Below are positions 55,386 through 64,000 of a DNA stretch of 64,000 nt, piece by piece (position 1 is the stretch's first letter; each line of letters opens with the position of its first letter). Under the pieces are notes generated by a model. It had not been told where the DNA came from. It did no database searches and saw nothing but the letters and a program-made list of their open reading frames with translations. The stretch comes from Collybiopsis luxurians FD-317 M1 (taxonomy: Eukaryota > Basidiomycota > Agaricomycetes > Agaricales > Omphalotaceae). The stretch is taken from assembly GCA_000827265.1 (NCBI GenBank), contig KN834749.1, positions 2,469,500 to 2,533,499 on the forward strand, written 5' to 3'. The translations under genes and the position numbers were made by a program.

Positions 55386-57725
55386 CTATAATGGCAAGCC
55401 ACAGACTTCGCAGTCCGTCCTCCTAGCTTCATTCTCGAATGTACAATGAGGGCACGTTTTCATTCCAGGCGTACCAGTACCCGAAGCTACTCCTGAACCT
55501 GGTCCTGAACCGCCAGCAGCCTCGGCAGCTTCTTGGGCAGCAATCTGATCCAAGATGTCTTGTGGGATGTCCTCATCTAGTGCCCCGCCCACTGTAGAGC
55601 CTTGTTGAGCTAATGGCGTGGATATACATGATGAGTAAACTTCCTACTAATCAGGGCGTAAATTGCAACTTACGAGCATTCTCGCGGGTGAATGTCATGA
55701 GGGTTTGCCAGCCATCTGTATCGAGGAGAGGGTCCAATTGGCTGGGATCGCTCATCAAAGTCGGTGATGTTGCGACTTGCATGAGCACCTTCATGTCATC
55801 CTGTCGAAATAGCACGTCAATGCAACCAGATATTTTCTGGACGACATGAACTCACAGGTGGGAAGAGTTGTGTGGTGTCTAGGAAAGCAATAAGATGCCA
55901 ATCACTCAACGCCTTCGCCAGTTCGAAAACCTTCTGAGCCTGTCCAGGTGCTCTGTGTCGGCTATCAATGACATCTGGTGCACCCAAACTGGCCAGTTGA
56001 GATAGCACCCGTTCGACAGTCTGATCTTCCAGCCCGGGTCGGTTCTCTATGAGAGATTGAGTAGACTGGAACACGGGAACAGGATTTTGAGGGAATCCAT
56101 TGGTAACCTAGGCAACATAGCACGCCATTAAGAGCACAGTTCGCTCAATAGGCCGAGTTAGGAAACTCACATTGACCATGAGATACTCTACCGGGAATGC
56201 GGGCTTCGCGCTCTTCTTCACTTCCAAACCATACTCGTTCTTGTAAGAGAAGAACACGTCAGGGACGTATCTTGCCGAGTCTACATTTCGGTCCTCCTCC
56301 TTCACGCGGACAATGCCCGGGTCGACGCTTGCTTCGATCATGTCAGCCTCCACCATGGCCATAGCTTGTTCCGATACTTGATATGCCGACACGTCGATAG
56401 CCCCGTCTTCCGTCCCAGTCAGAATCGCTGTCACAAGACGCGATGAAAATTTTCCAGTCGAAGACGACCTTGAGGGTGTGGGGTTAGCGGATTGCATAGT
56501 CGCCGCGAAGATAGCCTCCAACGAGGACATCAAAAAGGACCCAGGATGTCGTTTATAGACATTCTTCGTGGGGTCTTCTTCAGTAGGATCCAAATCTGTG
56601 AATATGTAACCAACGATGGTGAGCGGTGCTGAACCCTGAGCCGCCAAAGCCCTAATCCGTGGTTCGTCCTCCCAAGGAAGTCCGAGCGACAGGCCATCGA
56701 GCTCTCCCTGCTGTGGGGGCTCATGAATGGCTTCCACAACGGCCTTGATACCCATTGGAACTTTTTCGTAAGGTTCGTACCGTCCTATCATCCACCCGAA
56801 TCGTTGCAACCCGGTTCTCCTCCAAGCCTGAAGAAAACGGTCGATGACATCTGTCGATGCAATTTCAAGATGATCAACCATCCGGTATGGTTGGGACTGG
56901 AGGGTGATAGCGGAAGGTTGACAAGTGGTACATATACCGGAAGGCCAGGACGGATGATTGCCAGTAGGACAAGGTATCTTGACATGGTAGTCGAGAGGGC
57001 TAAGAGGAGGAAGATTTTGGGCAGATCCCGAGGACTTTGGAGTAACTTTGTTGAGATATGCATGGTAGGAGAGATGCTTTATGCCATGTTCTTTGTGATA
57101 GGCAGCATCGTAGGGTTCCAGCGGCATGCAGTAATCGCACATTCCCTTCGGACCGTGTTTGCAGAACTGAGGATCACGCTGGCGAGGGATCTTTCCATCC
57201 TTTGATCTCCAATATACATCCACCGAGTCTTCCTGGACGTTCTCCCAAGGTCGTGAAGCGGCGCCGTCAGCAGAGGAAGAAGCTACAGCCTGACCGGATG
57301 ATGATTCAACAGCAGAGGGAATTGAAGTCTTTTCCTTATACTGCACAAAAACCAAATCCCCATGACTGAAATTTTGATCAGTCCCATGTCATTTCAGAAG
57401 AGAGAAGAGTAGTGCACCTAAGTCCTAGATTCTTTAAAGACCGCCCTTTCAAGCTTAGCAGCTTGGTTTCACCTCCACGGGGCTGATTGGATATTGTGAT
57501 AGTTTCCTCATCAGGATTCACAGATGTTTCCAAAATCTAAAGCGCAACATCAATATCAAACATTACTCGAACTTGTAGGTAGATCACCTTCTGAAGTAAA
57601 ACCATGGCATCTGCGCCAGCATCCACTTCATGTCTAAAGTTGCCATCTTTGGATCGTACTCGGATAAGCTACAATGGTTTGACAGTCAATGGCTATCGCG
57701 ATCAGCGATGAGAAACACTGACCAT
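55386..57725 (-). CDS. NPL4: NPL4, Cdc48 cofactor
   Basis: Ubiquitin-binding cofactor that with Ufd1 recruits Cdc48 to substrates in ER-associated degradation. Seen: an ATG at 57723-57725 followed directly by a donor (GTCAGTG); the next exon reads LIRVRSKDGNFRHEVDAGAD, the UBX-like N-terminal domain, so the first coding exon may be only the start codon. Then GRSLKNLGLSHGDLVFVQYK, the zinc motif CKHGPKGMCDYCMPLEPYD, IKHLSYHAYLNKV, CPTGNHPSWPSGICTTCQP, RFGWMIGRYEPYEKVPMGI in the MPN domain, ALTIVGYIFTDL-like blocks and a C-terminal NZF finger (CPHCTFENEARRTDCEVCGL). About six introns. Confidence 0.94.
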
Positions 57726-58320
57726 TTCGCGATGGAAGAAACAAGTCAAGAGTAAATCGTGACGCGACGTGAACGCGTAAGTGGATGAGCTAATTATCCA
57801 CGTGACTTCGTGACTCGAACTGGCTCGGTTTGAAGATGAGCAAGTAGCAACCTCAGAAGAAATAAATCATAGAGAATACTAGTCTCAAAATAGACACTGT
57901 ATTCTTCTTCTTGGAAGAACTTCGAACCAGTTTTGCAGTTCAACAAGCTGCATAAGTAATCAGCCACTGAATTGACCAAGAATTGACTCGATTTAAGGTC
58001 ATGTCATTGAATTCCGAATTCACCATGAGAGCGTCTGATCGCCTGTCCTCTTCTGTTTATTACCCCGCAAAGTCTCAAATTACCCTCAACTTCCTCTCCC
58101 GCAGGTTTTTTCCCTTAAAGAACCCATTCAAGACTTGTATTCACTCTAATCTATAATTTCAAAACGAACCGGCGCGCGCCTACTTGCGTTATGCAACCAC
58201 AAGCTGGCGCAATCTTGAGAAGATATGGCGTGTCTATGTTTTGCGCAACATTGCAATTCACCACCAAGGCTTCTATTATGAAATCCAGTCGTGTCTCGCG
58301 CAAGGTATTGATATCGAACG
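57726..58320. other. Divergent region between NPL4 and the bZIP gene
   Basis: About 595 bases. It holds the NPL4 promoter and the bZIP leader, including an upstream ORF starting at 58191 (separate entry). A pyrimidine-rich stretch (58080-58110) precedes the leader. Nothing else recognised. Confidence 0.5.
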
Positions 58321-58343
58321 ATGCCCCTCCTGCAGCATCTTGA
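58191..58343 (+). promoter_or_regulatory. Upstream ORF overlapping the bZIP start
   Basis: ATG at 58191 opens a 50-codon frame (starting MQPQAGAILRRYGVS) that ends at a TGA at 58341-58343, past the bZIP ATG at 58321 and in a different frame. If it lies in the mRNA, ribosomes using it could not simply reinitiate at the main start. Regulation by upstream ORFs is known for GCN4-type bZIP mRNAs in fungi; its use here is inference. An intron in the leader could remove it. Confidence 0.45.
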
Positions 58344-59549
58344 GAATCCCCAGGACGACCTTACAATACCCAATTCATTAAATCCAAACTTTGACGCAGA
58401 GCTTGAGCGCTGGCAAACTCTCAATTTCTCTAACGATATTATGAACGACAGAAACTCGAATAATACTTCCCCTTCGTCTCGCAGCAGCGACTCTGATCAA
58501 CGAAACACGCGATCTAGGTCGCATTCAGTCAATCAGCAAGCTTCTAGCGCATCTACAGTAAGTAAACTTCTGTATTTTTGGTGGCGAATAAATTTTTTAA
58601 AAACTGCATATCTAGTATCCTAGAGCTGACGTTCAAGACGCCGTTTTGCTTGCTCAGTTCGCCGCAGGTGCTGGCTCCAGCTCCCAACCTCAGTCTGCCC
58701 ACGATCCATCTTATGATGTCCTGTTAGCTCTGTTACAGGCCCAGAGTCAAGCTCAAAATATTGCCCAATTCCAAGCGACAATGAATATGAATCAGCATTT
58801 ATATGGGCACCATCCCAACCTACCGCAACCGAACTTTAGCCCGATGTCACCTCATCTTCCTTGGCCTCATGCGCAGCAAGGTCCGACCTTTCCCTATTCT
58901 TCACCAGGTATGGGCGCCCAGTCAGGGGGATATCAGAATTTACCTCCAATCAACACAAGCGTCCCTTTGGGGCCTGCAAGTATTTCGTCCGCCGCAGCAT
59001 CATCTTCCAGCACACAGCTGCCTACTGCTAGTTCGTCTGCAGCCTCCCCCGGCTCACCAGACGATACGGATCTTGGCATTCCAGACGATAAGCGTCGGAG
59101 GAATACAGCAGCTTCAGGTAAACTTATTTTCAATTATACTGAATGTATCATTGATTTTTCCGTGTTTAGCTCGATTTAGGATAAAGAAAAAATTAAGGAA
59201 TCTGAATCTCGAACGAACCGTATCAGACCTCACCGGTCGTGCCGACGAACTCGAGAGAGAAGCAGCAGATTTAAGACGCGAAAATGGATGGCTGAAGGAG
59301 ATTGTTATGTTGAAAGGCAGTCGACTCGCAGGCCTTGATGTTTCGCCTCAGAATTTACCCAAACCTCCCGAGAGTGATTCGTCCTTCTGGACGCCGGGAA
59401 GCGCAACGTCCTTGCACCCGACAGGTTCTTCCAGCAGGCGGACACAGGAGCAATCGGGGCAGTCGGAGCAATCCGACTCTGAGGACGAATCCGACGCCTC
59501 AAGTTCAAAAGGAAAGAAAGAATCGAAGGGAAAGGAGAGGCAGAAATAG
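58321..59549 (+). CDS. bZIP transcription factor, CYS3/Zip1-type
   Basis: Probable DNA-binding activator; the closest type I recognise is the CYS-3/Zip1/Met4-like bZIP group that controls sulfur or metal-stress genes. Seen: N-terminus MPLLQHLENPQDDLTIPNSL, a Ser/Asn-rich linker, a Pro/Gln-rich centre (QPNFSPMSPHLPWPHAQQGP), then the basic region DDKRRRNTAASARFRIKKKL joined across an intron, followed by a leucine zipper (LERTVSDLTGRADELEREAA, ENGWLKEIVML). An acidic Ser-rich tail ends KGKERQK. The motif RRRNTAASARFRIKKK is diagnostic for this group. Two introns; an upstream ORF overlaps the start. Confidence 0.88.
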
Positions 59550-59728
59550 ACTTTACTTGTAAAATAGTATTTATTTGCCATTTGAACTACCCAGATCGAT
59601 ACTTACAGGCGCTGAGAGTAGTCAGGGTAGAGAGGGGAGCTGTACTAATGGGTCTATTGAGCGTTTAGATTAGACGCTTGCTTACTAAGTCGGGCTTCGG
59701 CGAGCATTTTGAGCGCCGAAGTCATAGA

Positions 59729-60143
59729 ATGTCTTTTGGACGACCGCCTTCGATAAATTCAGGATTCAAAGTTACACCTCCGGACAGAGGCTCTTTCCCT
59801 TTAGACCACTATGGTCGGTATGAAGGCATATGACTTGATTGTGATTTGACTCGGTTTTTCATCGTTCCAGCGGAGTGCAAAGAGCAAATGACGCTTTATA
59901 TGAACTGCCTCAAGAACAACGCGAATACGTCTGAAGCTTGTCGAGACCTAACGAAACAGTATCTTGATTGTAGGATGCAAAAGTCAGTTATATCTCTTCA
60001 TTTGTTAGGATTCTTACTGACTCACTCACAGAGGATTAATGCAAAGGGAAGGGTGGGCCAGCTTGGGGCTGGAGAATGTGGATAAGAAAAGCCCCGCAGG
60101 AGGTAGTAGGGAGCATGCCGCGAGTTCTTCCAGTACAAGTTGA
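59729..60143 (+). CDS. COX19: COX19, mitochondrial copper chaperone-like twin CX9C protein
   Basis: Intermembrane-space protein needed for cytochrome c oxidase assembly. Seen after removing two introns: MSFGRPPSINSGFKVTPPDR, GSFPLDHYAECKEQMTLYMN with CLKNNANTSEACRDLTKQYL and DCRMQKGLMQREGWASLG. Cysteines form two CX9C pairs (C-KEQMTLYMN-C and C-RDLTKQYLD-C). The block RGSFPLDH..EC and GLM..E.W..LG is the family signature. The tail is Ser-rich and ends SSSTS. About 97 residues, normal size. Confidence 0.93.
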
Positions 60144-60362
60144 ATTTCAACGTTACCCTACTGAAAATAGATGCCCAACTCGGGAGCACGTTCGTCCCTT
60201 GTTGAAACATTTCCCCATTTGCGCGGAACGCCTTCTACTTCGGAGTTTTACCCCTACACTATCGTCATGAACGTTCGTTTGATTTCCGGCAGCGGAGTAC
60301 AACGATCAGCGACGGGATAGTATAAATGCATCTGCACTCCCGAATTTTTAAACCAGAGAGCC

Positions 60363-61961
60363 ATGGTCTCCATCTTTTTACTAAGCTTGTTATGGCTTCC
60401 GGTCGCATTATGTACTCCTGGCCAGTACCCTCTCCAGCGCATCCTCGGAAAGTATTTTGACGTTCAAGTTGGTGACCTGCCTCTTTTTTTTTTTGTGTTG
60501 GCGAGCCCAACTTTTTACTTCTAGGCTCATCGTGGAGGAAGAGGAAACACAGTGGAGAGCATTCTTCCCGCTTTTGCATGGTAAAATCGCTTTCAGCTGG
60601 TCCGAGCAGACGAGCTAGACACTATTCAGGGCTTTGATCGATGGTGCCACCACTTTGGAATTAGACAACGGTATCACCAAGGTGCGTTCGGGATCTTTCG
60701 GATTTGCCCATACTGACAGTTTTCAGGATGGCCATGTCATCGTATGGGTAACGCGCTGTCTATCAACCCGCCCGAGCCATCTGTAAACCAATTTTCCAGC
60801 ACGACGAAAATATTGTGGCAGCAAAGTGTCAGGATACAGTTCCGGCTTTCGAGGACGATCCCGACTTCCCTTACGTCGGAAAATTTGTTGCCAACTTGAC
60901 CCTTTCACAGCTTCAAACACTTGATTGCGGCTCAAAGAGACAAATCAACTTTCGTATGTCGTTCAACAATCGTGCTCCCGTCCAAATGCTCAATCTTCGT
61001 AGCCCTGCAATCTGTTTATCCCGGCGTCAGGATCTCAACACTTAAAGAAGTGTTTTCATTTGTCGAATGCGCAGACCCAGATTATCGCATCCTCTGGAAT
61101 ATCGAATCAAAAGTCAACCCGGTGCATCCAAATCGAACGTGCAGTCCCGAAGATTTCGTGTCAAAGCAACATGCCATCTTTGTTGACAGTCCGTATCGTC
61201 ATTCCATCACAGTAAAATTTTCATATTCCCGCTACTTGCCATATTGGTCTAACGCCTTCATTTTAGTACCAAAGCTTTGATTGGAGAACTCTGATTGCTA
61301 TGAAAGTATGTTCAGTGGTATCTTGCATGCCTTTGTCCTGCTAACTTGACACCAGGCTCTTGACCGCTCGATCCCCACGTCTGCTCTCATCGATCTGTAC
61401 GAATGCTGTTTTCTGTCTTCGTCTCTGAACAAACGTTGACCGGAGTTAATATATAGACACACTGCGGTAATGTCCGATAACAAAACCTCCCCCTGGCTGG
61501 GTGGGGTTCGTCTTGATGATTTTGAGGGAGACCTGGGAATCCAAGTCGCCAGTGCGGCCCATGCGATAGGTGCCGATATCCTTTCACCTGCCGATGTGGC
61601 CTCCATGGTCATTGACCCGACTCTTCCCGAGTACATTCCGTTTACGACTCGAGGTATGGTCGAATATGCACATCGATTGGGTATGCTCGTCAAACCTTGG
61701 ACGGTTCGTTTTTCTGTTAGATGTCTGCCTGTCGCAGAGTTTCTGACTGACGGGTTTATCTCTCCACAGGTCAATCGACTAAGCATCGCAGAACAGCTTT
61801 TGGACTGGAACGTCGATGGGATCATTACTGATTACCCGAATATGGTACGCAGGCTTGTCCAGCAGCGAAATCGGCCGGTTGCGCCGAAATACCCAAAGAA
61901 GCGGGTGTTAGAGTGTTTGAATCGGCATATGAAGAAGGCGACTCCGTTGACGGATGTTTGA
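60363..61961 (+). CDS. Secreted glycerophosphodiester phosphodiesterase (GDPD)
   Basis: Hydrolyses glycerophosphodiesters to glycerol-3-phosphate and an alcohol. Seen: signal peptide MVSIFLLSLLWLPVALCTPG, then, across an intron, AHRGGRGNTVESILPAFAW, the catalytic start with HRG, followed by ALIDGATTLELDNGITKDGH and VIVWHDENI with the second His and metal-binding Glu/Asp. It continues with TLKEVFSFVECADPDYRILW, NIESKVNPVHPN, DWRTLIAMKALDRSIP, LDDFEGDLGIQVASAAHA, IGADILSPADVASMV, LGMLVKPWTVNRLSI and DWNVDGIITDYPNMV. Six or more introns. The signal peptide and N-glycosylation sites suggest secretion. Downstream of COX19 on the same strand by about 220 bp. Confidence 0.9.
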
Positions 61962-63083
61962 CCTCTATAACGCACTTTTGCTAGACTCTAGATTTGGATT
62001 GTTTATCACGTTAAAGATTATTAGAAAAGTATCGCAATTTTGATAGTAGTATTCTGTATTTGAACAGTAATATCCATTGACGAAAAAAAAACAAATCATA
62101 CGCCGATCATAGAGCTCCATAGAGAACGAACACTACCATGTCATTTCAAAGGGTGCATAAACTAGAAACGTGGATGTATAGCTCAAGCTTTTCTGCGCTC
62201 TTCCCGCGGGGTGGAGGGCACTAGATGCAAGCTGCGAACAAGTAATTGGAACAACACTCTGTTAATAAGGACAGTGGCTTGCGTCATGATACAAGCAAGT
62301 TTGAATAATCACCGCAAAGTAAAATTGACATCATGGAAGGAAGTAAGGATATTGCATGGCACGGTCCAAACTCTGAACGCCAGATTTCTGAGGCATAGCC
62401 CGAGTCGGCACAAGCATCATTGTCACAACTGATTTGCAAAACCCCTTCTATAGATCCCTTCTACCTATGAAACCAGGCTACTTAATCACAAGCAACTATC
62501 TCCTCGAGCTATATTACAACATGGAAATGCACCGTTTCTCGTATCCGATAATTCCAGCTTTGATCTTACCATATCTGGAAATCGCCTTTTAGCAGCTAAT
62601 CACAGCTCTGAGCGCGTATGTGCTCGGCTGACTCAGGATTATAGGATTGCACAGAGCAAGCGATATAGGATTAAAAAGCTCACAGCCATTCGGTTTTTTC
62701 AATTTTGAGCTGGACGCCGTATTCATTTACTCACGTTCGATAACATGAAAAGAAATGGAACTTTGAGCCTTGGATTTTCCTAGAAGTGTTTTGCTATTCC
62801 TATAGCTGTTCGCGCTTTGTTTCAAGAGTCGAGTCGGTTTCGCCATCGAGCAGTGGCATCGACCTACTTAGCGATAGAAGTAAACGTGGCAGAACGTAAA
62901 CGTAGGTCGGTTTCCTGCGAGCTACATCCATTACTTCAGCATTGCTCCCTATGCCTTAGGCCTGAGTTCCCAAATGCGTAGCCGAAGGATAGAGAAAAGG
63001 TTGGTGACAACCTATATAATGTCGAGATTTGGGATGACGCCGGCGCTTGAATGAGCGCTTCCGTTACTTGCCTTTGACCGACC
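61962..63083. other. Intergenic region of about 1.1 kb
   Basis: No gene I can support. Small open frames on both strands show no family resemblance, and a minus-strand one at 62936-63163 overlaps the RINT1-like start. It should contain the GDPD 3' UTR and the promoter of the RINT1-like gene. Confidence 0.5.
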
Positions 63084-64000
63084 ATGAGCTCTTCTGAGAT
63101 ACGCGCGCTATTGGCTGAGCCTGATGTTGAACAAGCCAATCGGGCAACAGTACTGCTTCTCAACTCTAAATTTCCATCCTTCGACGACCTTGAAAGGCTC
63201 GAGGAGGAGTTTCACGAGTCCGAAAAACACGAAGCTGAATTAGCGTCCAGGGTGCGTTTCAATAGCATGTCCTGTTCTCGGACGTGTTGATCATAACTGC
63301 TATAGCTCAGCTCGCCTCCTCAGGCTCCATAGTGGCCAAGCTCATCTCAGAAGCGAAGTCTACAGCTCATTCTCATATTGAAACGGCTCAAAACCTATCT
63401 CTACTTCGACACTCACTGACAGACGAACTTGTGGATCTTACGGATGGACTTTTGTCGTCGATGTCCTCTGAGCCTGGCTCATCTACTCTAATGGAAGATA
63501 TTGAGACCCTTCATCGGAATCTAAGCGATTTACAAGGGGTAAAGGGATATGCACAGGTGGTTAAGCATGTACTAGAACTCAGGCGAGTGGATTCTTTGCT
63601 CGGTCTACGTTAATTCTCATGAAAAGCTTTAGTGAATCATCTATCCAGCAAATTGAATCACTTCCTGCATCTGCGTCAATATCTACGTCCTCCGTCACAC
63701 AATTCCAAACTCTTCAAGCTTTTGTCACAACCATCGCAAAGGCATGCTCATCTGTAGAAGATGGCGCTGGCCAACAAAGCCTTCATTTAGTCAGCTTCCT
63801 GGAACGGGTCCGCAACAGGACGTGGGTTGACATCAAAAAAAGCCTATCAATGTCGGTCGTCACGTATATTGCGAAACGTCCACATACTGACCAATGATTA
63901 AAGCCCTTTGTTGGATGCAGCGGAGCAACTACAATGGCCCATGTCAGTTGATTATGCTAAAGCCAGCAAAGACCAAAGGGTAGCATTTGAGCATGCGTTT
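63084..64000 (+). CDS. TIP20: RINT1/TIP20-like vesicle tethering factor, 3' end cut by window edge
   Basis: Subunit of the Dsl1/NRZ tethering complex that receives Golgi-derived COPI vesicles at the ER. Seen: start MSSSEIRALLAEPDVEQANR, ATVLLLNSKFPSFDDLERLE, an intron, ISEAKSTAHSHIETAQNLSL, DELVDLTDGLLSSMSSEPGS, EDIETLHRNLSDLQGVKGYA and, after further introns, SVTQFQTLQAFVTTIAKA and LERVRNRTWVDIKKSL. The last visible segment, LLDAAEQLQWPMSVDYAKAS, is the conserved WPxxVDY block of this family. Only about 260 residues lie inside the window; the gene continues to the right. Helical and coiled-coil in character. Confidence 0.85.

Noticed and set aside
55228..55449. 73-codon plus-strand frame at the NPL4 3' end
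   Set aside because: It overlaps the confirmed NPL4 zinc-finger exon on the other strand and is a shadow.

Overview
This window is a stretch of a fungal nuclear genome, almost certainly a mushroom-forming basidiomycete (Agaricomycetes). Genes are interrupted by many short introns (about 45-70 nt, GT-AG with a few GC-AG), are packed on both strands, and are mostly conserved eukaryotic housekeeping genes. They are mixed with families I associate with Agaricomycetes: a DUF6699-like protein, an F-box protein, a multipass membrane protein ending in an IPHI-like tail, and a single-pass Ser-rich membrane protein. There are no bacterial operons, CRISPR arrays, or recognisable intact transposons or viruses, and I found no tRNA or rRNA gene I could defend.

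Layout: 1-10 kb holds minus-strand genes for RTC1/WDR24 (cut by the left edge), a YSC84/SH3 actin-patch protein, a single-pass membrane protein and LAS1. 10-21 kb holds a plus-strand 7-TM protein, a dienelactone hydrolase-family protein, a minus-strand F-box protein, then plus-strand prenylcysteine oxidase, a HIT/HINT hydrolase and an ammonium transporter of the Mep1/3 type. 21-29 kb holds a secreted Ser/Gly/Trp-repeat protein, glycogen phosphorylase GPH1 (minus) and the P-body protein SCD6/LSM14 (plus). 29-43.5 kb holds a multipass membrane protein, a tricalbin, UGO1, a Nudix hydrolase with a C-terminal membrane anchor, and a SET (SMYD-like) protein.

43.5-49.5 kb is a gene-poor island, the most unusual part of the window. 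It carries a degenerate duplicated segment with an embedded palindrome, a cluster of four identical 11-mers, and two paralogous, four-exon small-protein genes of unknown function (47.17-47.67 and 49.50-49.99 kb). Both proteins end in a nearly identical basic tail. The second gene stops only 35 bp before LIP2. I consider this pair the best candidate for something undescribed.

50-64 kb returns to housekeeping: LIP2 (octanoyltransferase), two NmrA/SDR-type proteins, a DUF6699-like protein, NPL4, a CYS3/Zip1-type bZIP factor with an overlapping upstream ORF, COX19, a secreted glycerophosphodiester phosphodiesterase and the 5' end of a RINT1/TIP20 tethering factor (cut by the right edge).

Exon joins were inferred by eye from open frames, splice motifs and family conservation. 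Gene ends are firmer than internal exon limits. Coordinates for multi-exon genes run from start codon to stop codon and include introns.
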